DNA from: Paracoccus aurantiacus
Lineage (GTDB): Bacteria; Pseudomonadota; Alphaproteobacteria; Rhodobacterales; Rhodobacteraceae
Length of the DNA stretch: 64,000 nucleotides
Direction: 5' to 3'
NCBI RefSeq assembly: GCF_007993065.1
Contig: NZ_VOPL01000004.1
Coordinates: forward strand, 1 to 64,000
A model generated the notes under the pieces. It worked only from the letters and a program-made list of their open reading frames with translations, did no database searches and was not told where the DNA came from. Made by a program: the position numbers and the translations under genes. Positions 49,935-58,928 of this stretch are shown piece by piece (position 1 is the first letter of the stretch; each line of letters opens with the position of its first letter).

Positions 49935-50861
49935 TCAAGCCTTCGGGGCAGGGGGTGCGGGCACGGCGGGCGTGGCCGCCGCCGGGGCGGGCAGTTCGCC
50001 CATCACGGCGGGGGGCTGACCAGTCAGCATGCGAAGGATAACGATCAGTTCTTCACGCAGGTCACCGCGCTTGGTCACGCGGTCGAGCATACCGTGTTCC
50101 AGAAGATACTCTGCCCGCTGAAATCCCTCGGGAAGCTTTTCCCGGATGGTCTGCTCGATCACGCGCGGCCCTGCGAAGCAGATCAGCGCATTCGGCTCGG
50201 CAATCTGGACATCGCCCAGCATCGCGTAGGATGCCGTGACCCCGCCAGTCGTCGGATGGGTGAGCACGACCACATAGGGCAAGCCCGCCTCTTTCAGCAT
50301 TTCGACCGCGACGGTCGTGCGCGGCATCTGCATCAGGCTGAGGATGCCTTCCTGCATGCGCGCACCGCCAGCGGCGGAAAACAGCACCAGCGGCCGCTTC
50401 AACTCGACCGCGCGTTCGGCCGCCGCGATGATCGCGTTGCCGACATACATCCCCATCGAGCCGGCCATGAAGCTGAAATCCTGCGCCGCCGCAACAATCG
50501 GCGTGCGACCGATCTCGCCCTCGGCGACGAGCATCGCTTCCTTCTCGCCTGTGGATTTCTGCGCGGCTTTCATCCGTTCGGGGTATTTCTTCTGGTCGCG
50601 GAACTGCAGCGGATCGGCAACAGGTTCCGGAACCGAAACCTCGCGGAAAATGCCCGCGTCGAACAGCGCGGCAAACCTTTCGCGGGGGAAAATCGGAAGG
50701 TGGTGGCCGCAATTTGTGCAGACCTGAAGGTTGTCCGCAAGTTCGCGGTGGAACAGCATGGTTCCGCATTCGGGGCATTTGGTCCACAGATTCTCCGGCA
50801 CTTCTCGCCGCGAAAACAGCGAGTTGATGCGCGGGCGGACATAGTTCGTGATCCAGTTCAT
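49935..50861 (-). CDS. accD: acetyl-CoA carboxylase carboxyltransferase subunit beta
   Basis: 308 residues. N-terminal zinc ribbon C-x2-C...C-x2-C in [16 protein letters not shown] and [13 protein letters not shown] (about 28-52), then the crotonase-like core [53 protein letters not shown] and [29 protein letters not shown]. With AccA it transfers carboxyl from biotin to acetyl-CoA in fatty acid synthesis. Ala/Pro-rich tail. Divergent from the cardiolipin synthase gene. Confidence 0.97.
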   Translation of the reverse strand: MNWITNYVRPRINSLFSRREVPENLWTKCPECGTMLFHRELADNLQVCTNCGHHLPIFPRERFAALFDAGIFREVSVPEPVADPLQFRDQKKYPERMKAAQKSTGEKEAMLVAEGEIGRTPIVAAAQDFSFMAGSMGMYVGNAIIAAAERAVELKRPLVLFSAAGGARMQEGILSLMQMPRTTVAVEMLKEAGLPYVVVLTHPTTGGVTASYAMLGDVQIAEPNALICFAGPRVIEQTIREKLPEGFQRAEYLLEHGMLDRVTKRGDLREELIVILRMLTGQPPAVMGELPAPAAATPAVPAPPAPKA

Positions 50862-50959
50862 CTGCGGTAGCTCCCTGAGCGTGGGTCGCAGGACAGATAG
50901 GCTGGCTGACGTCGAATTGCAATTGCGGCGACGCGTTGCGCAGGGTTTGATGCCGCTTC

Positions 50960-52390
50960 ATGTGGATGTCGTTTTTGCTTGGCCTGAACTATGTTGCTGC
51001 GGCGCTCGTGGTTATTCGCGTGCTGATGCGGTCCCAAATGCAACCATCTGTCAGGCTGGCATGGATCATGGTCGTCGAGGCGCTGCCGTTCATCGGCATT
51101 CTGGCCTACCTTCTGTTCGGCGAGGTCCGTATCGCGCAGGCAGAGCGTCAGAAAACCGCCGACATCCGCGCCCGGCTGAGCGGCATCTGGACACCAAGCC
51201 CGCACGCTGTCAGCGACCCGCCCGAATGGATTGCCGGGATCGCTGCGACGGCGCATTCGGTGGGTGGTATGGTGCCGGTTTCCGGGAACGTTATCGACCT
51301 GCTGCCCGAGGGTGACGATGCCTTTGACCGCATGATCCGGGCCATCGACGAGGCGACCGATCATGTCCATGTGCTGTTCTATATCTGGCTGGACGACGGG
51401 ACCGGGCAGCGGATCGCCGCTGCGCTGCGCATGGCGGCACAGCGTGGGGTGTCCTGCCGCGTGGTGGTGGATGCTGTCGGTTCGCGCGGGTTCGCGCGTT
51501 CCGCATCGTGGCGTCAGATGGAAGCCGCCGGGGTAGCACTGGTCGAGGCGATGCCGACGGGCTATTCGGTGCTGCGCGCACTGACCCGACGGCTTGATCT
51601 GCGTAATCACCGCAAGATCGTGCTGGTGGATAACCGGATCGGCTTTACCGGCAGCAGAAATGCTGCGGACATGGCTTTCGCCGTCAAGCAGCGCTACGCG
51701 CCCTGGATCGATGTCTGGTTTTCGTTCGAGGGGCCGATTTTGCGGCAGATGCAGGGTGCCTTTCTTGCCGACTGGATGAGCTATACGGGTGCCGATCTTG
51801 GTGACGAGATCCTGGCAGCCGTGCCCGCCGTTGCAGATCCGGGTGCGATTGCGCAGGTGGTCGCGACGGGACCGGACCGTCGCGCCGGCAGCGTATCGGA
51901 CTGTATCGTGGCGATCCTTGCCGCGGCGCGCGAGCGGGTGATGATAACCACGCCCTATTATGTGCCGGACACATCGCTGGACACTGCCATCCGCGCCTGC
52001 GCGAGGCGTGGTGTGGAAGTCACCATGATCCTGCCGGAGCGGAATGATTCGCTGCTGGTCGGCGCGACCTCGCAGGGGTTTTATCTTGGACTTTTACGTT
52101 CTGGCGTGCGGCTGATGCTTTTTCAGCCGGGCCTGCTGCATGCAAAGCTGATTACGGTTGACGGGCGGGTCGCCATGCTGGGCAGCGGCAATCTGGACCG
52201 CCGCAGCTTCGAGCTGAACTACGAGATGAACGTTATCGCCGCAGGTCATGACGTCATTACCGCGATAGACACGCGACAGGCCAGCTATGTAGCCCGTTCG
52301 CGCGCACTGACGCTGGCCGAGGTCGAGGCATGGCCGCGCTGGCGGCGCATCGTCAACAATACGCTGGCACTGGCGACACCGCTTCTATGA
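50960..52390 (+). CDS. cls: cardiolipin synthase (phospholipase D family)
   Basis: 476 residues. Two N-terminal transmembrane helices (about 5-20 and 30-50) and two PLD domains, each with an HKD motif: HRKIVLVDNRIGFTGSRN (about residues 213-230) and HAKLITVDGRVAMLGSGN (about 394-411). It condenses phosphatidylglycerol molecules to cardiolipin in the inner membrane. Start 50960 has only a weak AGGG site; further Met codons lie two residues on. Monocistronic. Confidence 0.9.
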   Translation: MWMSFLLGLNYVAAALVVIRVLMRSQMQPSVRLAWIMVVEALPFIGILAYLLFGEVRIAQAERQKTADIRARLSGIWTPSPHAVSDPPEWIAGIAATAHSVGGMVPVSGNVIDLLPEGDDAFDRMIRAIDEATDHVHVLFYIWLDDGTGQRIAAALRMAAQRGVSCRVVVDAVGSRGFARSASWRQMEAAGVALVEAMPTGYSVLRALTRRLDLRNHRKIVLVDNRIGFTGSRNAADMAFAVKQRYAPWIDVWFSFEGPILRQMQGAFLADWMSYTGADLGDEILAAVPAVADPGAIAQVVATGPDRRAGSVSDCIVAILAAARERVMITTPYYVPDTSLDTAIRACARRGVEVTMILPERNDSLLVGATSQGFYLGLLRSGVRLMLFQPGLLHAKLITVDGRVAMLGSGNLDRRSFELNYEMNVIAAGHDVITAIDTRQASYVARSRALTLAEVEAWPRWRRIVNNTLALATPLL

Positions 52391-52427
52391 TCGGCAATTG
52401 CGTCACCTTCGACGGCTGCGTGTCGTC

Positions 52428-53024
52428 TCAGCGCGCGGGTTGCGCGTAAACGGCGGCCCAGAAAACGATCTTTCCGTCCGCGGCGACCGCCTTGCCGATC
52501 CCGAAATCGCGCAGGCCGGCGATCATCATGTTCGAGCGGTGGCCCGGCGAGCTTGACCATTCAGACATGACGCGCCCCAGATCGAAGCGGCCACCGGCAA
52601 TATTTTCTGCGGCGAGACGGGGTTTGTAGCCGCGCTGTTTGACCCGGCCCATCGGTCCTTTGCTTTTCCCACCTGCATGCGTCAGTGTTCCGCGCTGTGC
52701 CATGTCGCAGGCATGCGACTCGGCCGAGCGTTGCAGGCGCGGGTCGGTGCGCAAGGGTGCCAGTCCATGCTGCGCCCGTGATGCGTTTGTCGAGGCAAGT
52801 GCCGTGGCCGCATCGGCGGCGGCGGTCTGCAGGCACTGCGCGCGGCCCGCCGAGGCCACGTAGATATCCTCGTGTCCATCCGTCCGCACGATCCCCTTCG
52901 GCAGCCGCGGAGACAGGGTCGAGGTCCGTGCCGTGAGTTCTGGTTCCGCAGGCGTTTGCGGGCCGCAGGCGGTCAGGCCCAGGCTGGCGGTGAAAATCAG
53001 CCCGGCGGCTCGCAGAATATTCAT
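52428..53024 (-). CDS. CAP/SCP-family lipoprotein
   Basis: 198 residues. Signal peptide with lipobox LGLTAC (Cys about residue 20), so a membrane-anchored periplasmic or outer-membrane protein. The CAP domain is recognised from NASRAQHGLAPLRTDPRLQRSAESHACDMAQRGTLTHAG, VKQRGYKPRLAAENIAGG, and SEWSSSPGHRSNMMIAGLRDFGIG; the His and Glu that form the CAP cleft are present. Role unknown; the fold in bacteria is often linked to the envelope. Confidence 0.9.
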   Translation of the reverse strand: MNILRAAGLIFTASLGLTACGPQTPAEPELTARTSTLSPRLPKGIVRTDGHEDIYVASAGRAQCLQTAAADAATALASTNASRAQHGLAPLRTDPRLQRSAESHACDMAQRGTLTHAGGKSKGPMGRVKQRGYKPRLAAENIAGGRFDLGRVMSEWSSSPGHRSNMMIAGLRDFGIGKAVAADGKIVFWAAVYAQPAR

Positions 53025-53141
53025 TTCAGATTTTCCCGTTTCAGTTGATTCGCGTTAAGCGTGTATTTTGATAACCTGAAAACCCCTAAAGTCGAGTTAA
53101 TCCGCGCAATCACGCGCTTGCTCCTTCGGACCGGCTTGATT

Positions 53142-53969
53142 ATGCCGAAGGACGTTGAAACGACCGGGAACCAGCGGCAAAAAATGGCCTTCCGCCTCAG
53201 ACATTGGATTGAGCGAATGCAGCGCCTGCGCGCCGAGGAGCAGTGGGCGCGCCTAAGCGCGGGCGCGCTTCGCCTTCGCCAGTCCCGTCTGGGCGGTCTC
53301 CGGGACGAAGCGATGTCGCTGCGCCGCCATCTTGACCGTTTCCTGACCCAGTCCGACCGCCGGGTCGCAAGCGCGCGCGCCGATATCGACCGGGTGCCGC
53401 TGCCCGGCGGCACCGATTGGCGATGGCGACCCGATTTCATGGTCGTCCCGGTCAGTCCCAGCGGCGTGGCTGCGCCCGAAAATGCCAGTCGCATCGCCGA
53501 AGGGGTCGCCGTCTGGCACGATTGCCCTGAGCGCGCGCTGATCCTGAGACAGGTGCGGAACACGCGCGCTGGCGAATTGGCGGCCTATGGGTTGCAGGTC
53601 GAGGTGATGGGCTTCGGCGGCAGCTTCATGTCGCTTTCCATCGACCTTCCGCGCGACGCCCTGACCAACCTGACGCGCGACCACATCATCCGTGTCGAAA
53701 CGACGATCGAACCAGAGGCGGGCACCGAACTTTATTATCGGCTGAATATCGGCAATGGCCCTAACACCGAAGAACTGCTGCGCCATGTCGGCGAGCTGCA
53801 GGCGGGACGCATGGCCCATCTGGTTACCGAATTTGACCTGGCGCAGACGCAGATGAACGAGAAGCGGCTTGAAAAGATATGGCTCGACCTGATCGTCGAG
53901 AATCCGCGTATGACGGCCGTAACGATCCGGGAGATGATCCTTTCGCGCCATCCCCGCGCACATATCTGA
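53142..53969 (+). CDS. DUF6478-type protein of Rhodobacterales, function unknown
   Basis: About 275 residues from the chosen Met. I recall this family in Rhodobacterales as DUF6478. Markers are an N-terminal Arg-rich helical part ending LRRHLDRFL, then GTDWRWRPDFM, WHDCPERALILRQVRNTR, FGGSFMSLSIDLP, IGNGPNTEELLRHV and FDLAQTQMNEKRLEKIWLDLI. The central part looks beta-rich. No membrane helix or signal. The start is uncertain: 53142, 53184 (MAFRLRHW) or a GTG at 53061; none has a strong ribosome site. A small coiled-coil gene follows 27 nt later and is probably a functional partner. Confidence 0.7.
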   Translation: MPKDVETTGNQRQKMAFRLRHWIERMQRLRAEEQWARLSAGALRLRQSRLGGLRDEAMSLRRHLDRFLTQSDRRVASARADIDRVPLPGGTDWRWRPDFMVVPVSPSGVAAPENASRIAEGVAVWHDCPERALILRQVRNTRAGELAAYGLQVEVMGFGGSFMSLSIDLPRDALTNLTRDHIIRVETTIEPEAGTELYYRLNIGNGPNTEELLRHVGELQAGRMAHLVTEFDLAQTQMNEKRLEKIWLDLIVENPRMTAVTIREMILSRHPRAHI

Positions 53970-53996
53970 TCGAGTGACAAAGAGGCAGGCGTGACC

Positions 53997-54380
53997 ATGT
54001 CCGAATTCGAATCCTACGGTGTGACCGCCGGCATCTGGTCCGGGCGTCTGCTGGCCGACAATGCGCCCGCGCGCATCCGTCTTTTCCATCTCGCCGCGCC
54101 GGTCGCCGAAGCGCAGGTCCTCAGCGATGGTCCCGGCGCATGGAAGGTCGAGGTCGCAATTCCGCCGCACTGCCTGTCGGACGGAATGCAGAGCCTGATT
54201 CTGATGAGCGACGACGGTCAGGATGAGGCGCTGTCGCCTTCGGCGCGGCATCTGGCAACGCTGACGTTGGTTGCTGGCGCGCCGCTCGATACGGATCTGC
54301 GTGCAGAGATCGACCTGATCCGTGCGGAATTGGACCTGCTGAAGCGCGAATTTCGCCGTTACGCTGCCGCGCGTACCTAG
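53997..54380 (+). CDS. small hypothetical protein paired with the DUF6478 gene
   Basis: 127 residues. A beta-rich N-terminal part (YGVTAGIWSGRLLADNAPARIRLFHLA, WKVEVAIPPHCLSDG, SLILMSDDG) followed by a charged helix likely to form a coiled coil (about 98-125, TDLRAEIDLIRAELDLLKREFRRY). AGAGGCAGG precedes both an in-frame GTG at 53991 and the chosen ATG at 53997. I do not recognise a named family. Close spacing behind the DUF6478 gene suggests a two-gene unit. Stop codon interlocks with the convergent GNAT gene (CTAG). Confidence 0.65.
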   Translation: MSEFESYGVTAGIWSGRLLADNAPARIRLFHLAAPVAEAQVLSDGPGAWKVEVAIPPHCLSDGMQSLILMSDDGQDEALSPSARHLATLTLVAGAPLDTDLRAEIDLIRAELDLLKREFRRYAAART

Positions 54381-55108
54381 TGAACGAAGTAGCTGTAGCC
54401 GCCGATGTCCCGAAAGCCCATTTCGTCATAAAGTGAAAGCGCGGGGGCGTTTTCGGACGTAACCGCAAGCGCCAGAGTGTCGCAGCCTTGGCCAGCGGCC
54501 CAGAACGCCGCTTCGCGCAACATCCATCGCGCCAGCCCCTTGCGGCGCAGCGATGGCAGCACCTCAAGCGCGTGAAGAATCGCCAGCGACTCACCTGCGG
54601 CGACGAATCCGACAGCGGCGGCGCGATCCTCGATCCGGCCAAGAAGCGCCACCTTGGGCAGCGTTACCCGCGCCATGATCGCCTGACGCGCTGCGCCGAT
54701 CCCCTGTTCGGTCCACAACTCGCGCTGGATTGCGAGCGGGGGCCAGACGGCAAAGCAGGTGACGCGAGGCACCGGCGTATCGGTCAGCGCGCCCAGATCG
54801 GCACAGAGCAGCCGCGTCGGCGTATGGCGACGAAATCCACGCGACTGCAGCGCGGCGCGCAGGTCTTCGGCCTCGATGCCCTGACCCTCGCTTAGGCGAA
54901 AGGCGGGCGGCTGTCCCCAGCTTCGCTGGATTTCAATCGCTTGGCCGATATCATCCATGTTCCACTCGGTCGAAACAAGCCGCGCCGAGCTGACGCGCAT
55001 TCCGCCGCCTTCGCCCCGACCGATGCGAAACGCACCGGCGACGGCGTATTCTGCGGCAGGCCAGCTTGCCTCGAACGTTCTGTCAAGCGGGGTATCGGCA
55101 GCGATCAC
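54377..55108 (-). CDS. GNAT-family N-acetyltransferase
   Basis: 243 residues, GTG start overlapping the stop of the upstream gene (GTGA). The C-terminal half carries the GNAT acetyl-CoA-binding core: LHALEVLPSLRRKGLARWMLREAAFWA (pyrophosphate loop R-x2-G-x-A) and LALAVTSENAPALSLYDEMGFRDIGGYSYFVH. The N-terminal half is divergent and may be a degenerate second GNAT domain. Substrate unknown. Coupled to the CinA-domain gene. Confidence 0.87.
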   Translation of the reverse strand: MIAADTPLDRTFEASWPAAEYAVAGAFRIGRGEGGGMRVSSARLVSTEWNMDDIGQAIEIQRSWGQPPAFRLSEGQGIEAEDLRAALQSRGFRRHTPTRLLCADLGALTDTPVPRVTCFAVWPPLAIQRELWTEQGIGAARQAIMARVTLPKVALLGRIEDRAAAVGFVAAGESLAILHALEVLPSLRRKGLARWMLREAAFWAAGQGCDTLALAVTSENAPALSLYDEMGFRDIGGYSYFVH

Positions 55109-55845
55109 GCGCTGATCCGGCCCTTGAGTTCAGCCATCGCCGCAGCCACGCGATCCTGATCCAGACCGCGGACGACCAGCATGGTGCCGAATGTGCCGTC
55201 GCGGTGCCAGGGATACGAGCCGAGAGAGAGGTCGGGATAAGCTTCAGCGACGGATTTCAGTTCTTCCGCGACCTCGGATTCACCACGATGCAGGTCCAGC
55301 GACTCGCTTACAGGCGGACGCCCGGTCGGCAGTTCGGGCAAAATCGCGTCAACCATGGCGCGGAAAACCTCGGGAACGCCGGCCATGACGTAGGTATTTC
55401 CGATATGGAAGCCGGGCGCTGCGCTGTAGCTGTTCGCGATCAGCTTTGCGCCGACGGGAATGCGCGCCATGCGGGTGCGGTTGCCAGTGACCGGGACACC
55501 TCGCGCTTCCCAGCGGGCGCGCATGACGGCAAGCGCCTCCTCATTCATCTCGATTCCGGTGCCGAATGCCTCGGCCACGGAATCGGCTGTCACGTCGTCA
55601 TGGGTCGGCCCGATCCCGCCCGAGGTAAAGAGAAGGTCGTAGCGCCCGCCGAGCGAGCTGTCGAGTGCGCGAATGGCTTCGACGATCAGGGGCTGTTCGT
55701 CCGCGACGACCCGGATTTCCTTCAGGTCGATACCGACCGCGCTCAGCACGCCTGCAAGGTGGTGCGCATTCCCCTCGCGCGTGCGGCCCGAGAGGATCTC
55801 GTCGCCGATGACCAGAATTGCAGCAGTCTTGTTTTCCGATAGCAT
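55105..55845 (-). CDS. molybdopterin-binding/CinA N-terminal domain protein
   Basis: 246 residues, the stand-alone MoCF-type (COG1058) domain: AAILVIGDEILSGRTREGNAHHLAGVLSAVGIDL, LLFTSGGIGPTHDDVTADSVAEAFG, and NTYVMAGVPEVFRAMVD. It lacks the C-terminal nicotinamide-nucleotide amidase domain of full CinA (about 400+ residues). Domain relatives hydrolyse ADP-ribose or bind molybdopterin; the role is not certain. Start 55845 (MLSENKTAAIL) is supported by GGAGG six bases upstream; longer in-frame extension lacks this. Confidence 0.9.
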   Translation of the reverse strand: MLSENKTAAILVIGDEILSGRTREGNAHHLAGVLSAVGIDLKEIRVVADEQPLIVEAIRALDSSLGGRYDLLFTSGGIGPTHDDVTADSVAEAFGTGIEMNEEALAVMRARWEARGVPVTGNRTRMARIPVGAKLIANSYSAAPGFHIGNTYVMAGVPEVFRAMVDAILPELPTGRPPVSESLDLHRGESEVAEELKSVAEAYPDLSLGSYPWHRDGTFGTMLVVRGLDQDRVAAAMAELKGRISA

Positions 55846-55954
55846 GGCAACCTCCATTCGCGCGGACAAGTTACGCCCGCTATGGCCGATGAACAAGCAG
55901 GGCTGGAACAAGCGTGCCGGCATGGTTATGTCGGGGCGAAAGAAAGGGTTGGCG

Positions 55955-56758
55955 ATGAAAGACGGTTCTTTGACGCGCGAGGGCATTCGCATTCACCAGT
56001 CGGGCGATTTTGCCGGAATGCACAAGGCCGGGCTGCTGGCGGCGCAGATCCTTGATGAGGTGGGTGATCTGGTTCATCCCGGCGCCACCACGGGCAGTCT
56101 TGATGACTTTATCCGCCAGCGGGTCGAGGATGCCGGCGCGACCTCGGCCACCATTGGCTATCGCGGGTATCAGCATGCAAGCTGCATCAGCGTCAACCAT
56201 GTCGTCTGCCACGGCATCCCCGGTGACAAGCTGCTGAAGGATGGCGATATCCTCAATATCGACGTCACCGTGATCGTTGACGGATGGTACGGCGATACCA
56301 GCCGGATGTATGTCGCCGGGAAACCTTCGATCAAATCCGCGCGTCTTATTCAGGTGACGCATGATGCACTGATGAAGGGCATCGAGGCGGTGCGTCCGGG
56401 CGCGACATTCGGCGATATCGGTTGGGCTATCCAGGAATATGCCGAGGCGCAGCGTATGTCGGTGGTCCGGGATTTCTGCGGTCACGGCCTAGGGCGTGTG
56501 TTCCATGCGCCGCCGAACGTGCTGCATTTCGGGCGTCCGGGCAAAGGGCCGGTGCTGGAAGAAGGCATGTTCTTCACCATTGAGCCGATGATAAACCTCG
56601 GTCGGCCCGAAACCAAGGTGCTCGCCGATGACTGGACGGCGGTGACGCGCGACAAGTCGCTTTCGGCGCAATTCGAACATTCGATCGGCGTCACTTCAGA
56701 TGGCGCAGAGATATTCACGCTCTCGCCGGCAGGAAAATTCTTCCCGGACCTTGGCTGA
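55955..56758 (+). CDS. map: methionine aminopeptidase, type I
   Basis: 267 residues. Substrate His in YQHASCISVNHVVCHGIP, metal ligands in ILNIDVTVIVDGWYGDTSRM (two Asp), the catalytic CGHGLGRVFHAPPNV (His), FFTIEPMIN (Glu) and QFEHSIGVT (Glu) are all present. It removes the initiator Met from nascent proteins. Start 55955 (MKDGSLTREGIRIHQ) has AAAGAAAGGG upstream; earlier in-frame codons belong to the antisense of the neighbouring gene. Only two bases separate it from the kinase gene. Confidence 0.95.
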   Translation: MKDGSLTREGIRIHQSGDFAGMHKAGLLAAQILDEVGDLVHPGATTGSLDDFIRQRVEDAGATSATIGYRGYQHASCISVNHVVCHGIPGDKLLKDGDILNIDVTVIVDGWYGDTSRMYVAGKPSIKSARLIQVTHDALMKGIEAVRPGATFGDIGWAIQEYAEAQRMSVVRDFCGHGLGRVFHAPPNVLHFGRPGKGPVLEEGMFFTIEPMINLGRPETKVLADDWTAVTRDKSLSAQFEHSIGVTSDGAEIFTLSPAGKFFPDLG

Positions 56759-56760
56759 AC

Positions 56761-57612
56761 ATGTATCTCGGGCTCGATGGCGGCGGAACAGGGTGTCGGG
56801 CCGTCCTGACCGATGACAGCGGGCAGATCATCGGTCGCGGAACAGGTGGGCCTTGCAATATCATGTCTGATCGGGACGGCGCTGTCGCTGCCCTGACCGA
56901 ATGCGCCGCCGAGACCCTGGCCGGGCGCGATCCCGCCGGCGTGACTGCGGTTCTTGGGCTGGCCGGGGTGAATACGTCCGGCGCGGGCGATTGGTTGCCA
57001 CCATTGCTGCCCTTCGGACGCAGCCGCGTCGTTCAGGATGCGATGACCGCCGCATATGGCGCGCTCGGCGATAGTGACGGGATCGTCGCGGCGATGGGGA
57101 CTGGCTCTATCTTTATTCGCAAGCTGGGTGATGCGATTACCACGATAGGCGGTTGGGGGCCGATCCTGGGCGACGAGGGTTCGGGGAACTGGCTGGGCCG
57201 GCGCTTCCTGTCCGAAGTGTTGCGCGCCGGCGACGGCCTGACCGGCCAGACGGTGCTGACCCGCCAGACCGAAAGCCGCCATGGCGGACGCAACGGCATC
57301 GTTGCCTTCGCGCGCGATGCGCGTGCGTCGGATTTCGGGGCCGAAGTCGCGCATCTTCTTGCGGCGCGAGATGATCCAGTCGCCATCCGGGTCCTGTCCG
57401 AGGCGGCAGAGCTTGTGGCGGTTTCGATTGCTGCCATCCAGAAGGATGAGTTGCTGCCTGTCACCTTCACCGGCGGTCTGGGCACCGTTTATGCCGCGTT
57501 GCTGAAAGGCCGCTGGCCGCAGCGCGAGCCACTTGGCAATCCGCTGGACGGGGCCTTGCGCATGGCGCGAACCTGGGCCGCGGACGGAAGCAGAGCGAGA
57601 GCTGAGTTTTGA
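56761..57612 (+). CDS. BadF/BadG/BcrA/BcrD-type ATPase (N-acetylglucosamine kinase-like)
   Basis: 283 residues of the ASKHA sugar-kinase/ATPase fold. MYLGLDGGGTGCRAVL is the phosphate-1 loop, VVQDAMTAAYGAL the catalytic Asp segment, IVAAMGTGSIFIRK the phosphate-2 loop and ILGDEGSGNWLGRRFL a family signature; VTFTGGLGTVYAALL is the adenosine motif. Similar rhodobacterial proteins are annotated as glucosamine or N-acetylglucosamine kinases; no catabolic genes are adjacent here. It is nearly fused to map (two-base gap) and ends in a terminator. Confidence 0.85.
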   Translation: MYLGLDGGGTGCRAVLTDDSGQIIGRGTGGPCNIMSDRDGAVAALTECAAETLAGRDPAGVTAVLGLAGVNTSGAGDWLPPLLPFGRSRVVQDAMTAAYGALGDSDGIVAAMGTGSIFIRKLGDAITTIGGWGPILGDEGSGNWLGRRFLSEVLRAGDGLTGQTVLTRQTESRHGGRNGIVAFARDARASDFGAEVAHLLAARDDPVAIRVLSEAAELVAVSIAAIQKDELLPVTFTGGLGTVYAALLKGRWPQREPLGNPLDGALRMARTWAADGSRARAEF

Positions 57613-57730
57613 CTAAAATGCGCGGTGCTTCGCAGTTGCCTCGAATCGAGGTTTCAGCATAGATCAGGCGAGTGACCAGAAGGTCAGGACCATAGGATTT
57701 CGCGCGGTGACTCTGGGGTGCGCGGGGGCG

Positions 57731-57764
57731 AAGGGGTTCTGGCATGGTCGCCGGAACCCCTTTT
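57731..57764 (+). terminator. intrinsic terminator after the map-kinase unit
   Basis: AAGGGGTTC (57731-57739) and GAACCCCTT (57754-57762) form a perfect 9-bp stem, extendable by three pairs toward the loop; T-run at 57761-57764. It lies 119 nt after the kinase stop. The rest of the interval to queA holds nothing else I recognise. Confidence 0.8.
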
Positions 57765-57869
57765 CCAGTTTGGTTGCTTCGGGACGCTGCGGCACGATCC
57801 TGCCTTACATCTGCGCGAGGATCATATCGGGGGCTTGACCTGCCGCTTTTGCGGGCAGAGAAGCCCGGC

Positions 57870-58928
57870 ATGAAGCTGTCTGATTTCGATTTCGACCTGC
57901 CCGAAGGGCTGATAGCGACGCGGCCCGCCAAGCCACGCAGCGCAGCGCGCTTGCTGCTCGCCCAAGGCGGCTGGATCGCAGACCGGCATGTGTTCGACCT
58001 GCCCGAAATCCTGCGTCCGGGCGATCTTCTGGTCCTGAACGATACCAAGGTCATTCCGGCACGGCTGACCGGTCATCGGCAGCGCGAGACGGCGCAGGGA
58101 ACAGTCTCGGCCCGGATCGAGATAACGCTGCTTGAGCCCGCGTCATCCGGGTGGCGCGCGCTTGCGAAACCGCTGCGGAAGCTCAAGTCCGGCGAGATCA
58201 TTCGCTTCGGCGATGCGCTGTCCGCGCGCGTCGCCGAAATGTCCGAGACAGATCTGGTGCTGGAATTCGATGCCGAGGGCGATGCACTTGATGCTGCGCT
58301 CGACCAGGTAGGGGCGATGCCCTTGCCCCCCTATATCGCTGCGCAGCGCGTGCCTGACGCGTCAGACCGCACTGACTATCAGACAGTCTGGGCGCGCAAG
58401 TCCGGTGCGGTCGCAGCGCCGACGGCCAGCCTGCATTTCGATGAGGACCTGCTTGCGAAGCTGCGCGAGCGAGGCGTGCGTTTCGCGCATGTGACCCTGC
58501 ATGTCGGGGCGGGTACCTTCCTTCCGGTCAAGGTTGACGACGTGACAACCCACAAGATGCACGCGGAATGGGGCGAAATCACACCAGAGGCTGCTTCGCT
58601 GATAAACGATGCCAAGGCTGGCGGAGGCCGCGTGATCCCTGTCGGCACCACGGCGCTGCGGCTGATCGAATCGGCGGCGCAGCCGGATGGCACCCTTCGC
58701 CCATTCGCGGCCGCCACCGACATTTTCATCTATCCTGGTTACCGCTTCCGCGTGGCCGATGCGCTGATGACCAACTTCCATTTGCCGAAATCGACGCTGC
58801 TTATGCTGGTTTCGGCGCTGATGGGACAGGACCGCATCCGCGAGATCTATGACCATGCTGTCCAAGGCGGCTACCGCTTCTTTTCCTATGGCGATGCGTC
58901 GCTGCTGATCCCCGAGAGAGACGAATGA
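57870..58928 (+). CDS. queA: S-adenosylmethionine:tRNA ribosyltransferase-isomerase
   Basis: 352 residues, full length. [23 protein letters not shown] start, [39 protein letters not shown] and [28 protein letters not shown] are the QueA signature. It makes epoxyqueuosine on tRNA wobble positions. Start 57870 is the family start; in-frame extension to 57744 would cross the terminator. Its stop overlaps the MFS start (ATGA). Confidence 0.97.
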   Translation: MKLSDFDFDLPEGLIATRPAKPRSAARLLLAQGGWIADRHVFDLPEILRPGDLLVLNDTKVIPARLTGHRQRETAQGTVSARIEITLLEPASSGWRALAKPLRKLKSGEIIRFGDALSARVAEMSETDLVLEFDAEGDALDAALDQVGAMPLPPYIAAQRVPDASDRTDYQTVWARKSGAVAAPTASLHFDEDLLAKLRERGVRFAHVTLHVGAGTFLPVKVDDVTTHKMHAEWGEITPEAASLINDAKAGGGRVIPVGTTALRLIESAAQPDGTLRPFAAATDIFIYPGYRFRVADALMTNFHLPKSTLLMLVSALMGQDRIREIYDHAVQGGYRFFSYGDASLLIPERDE

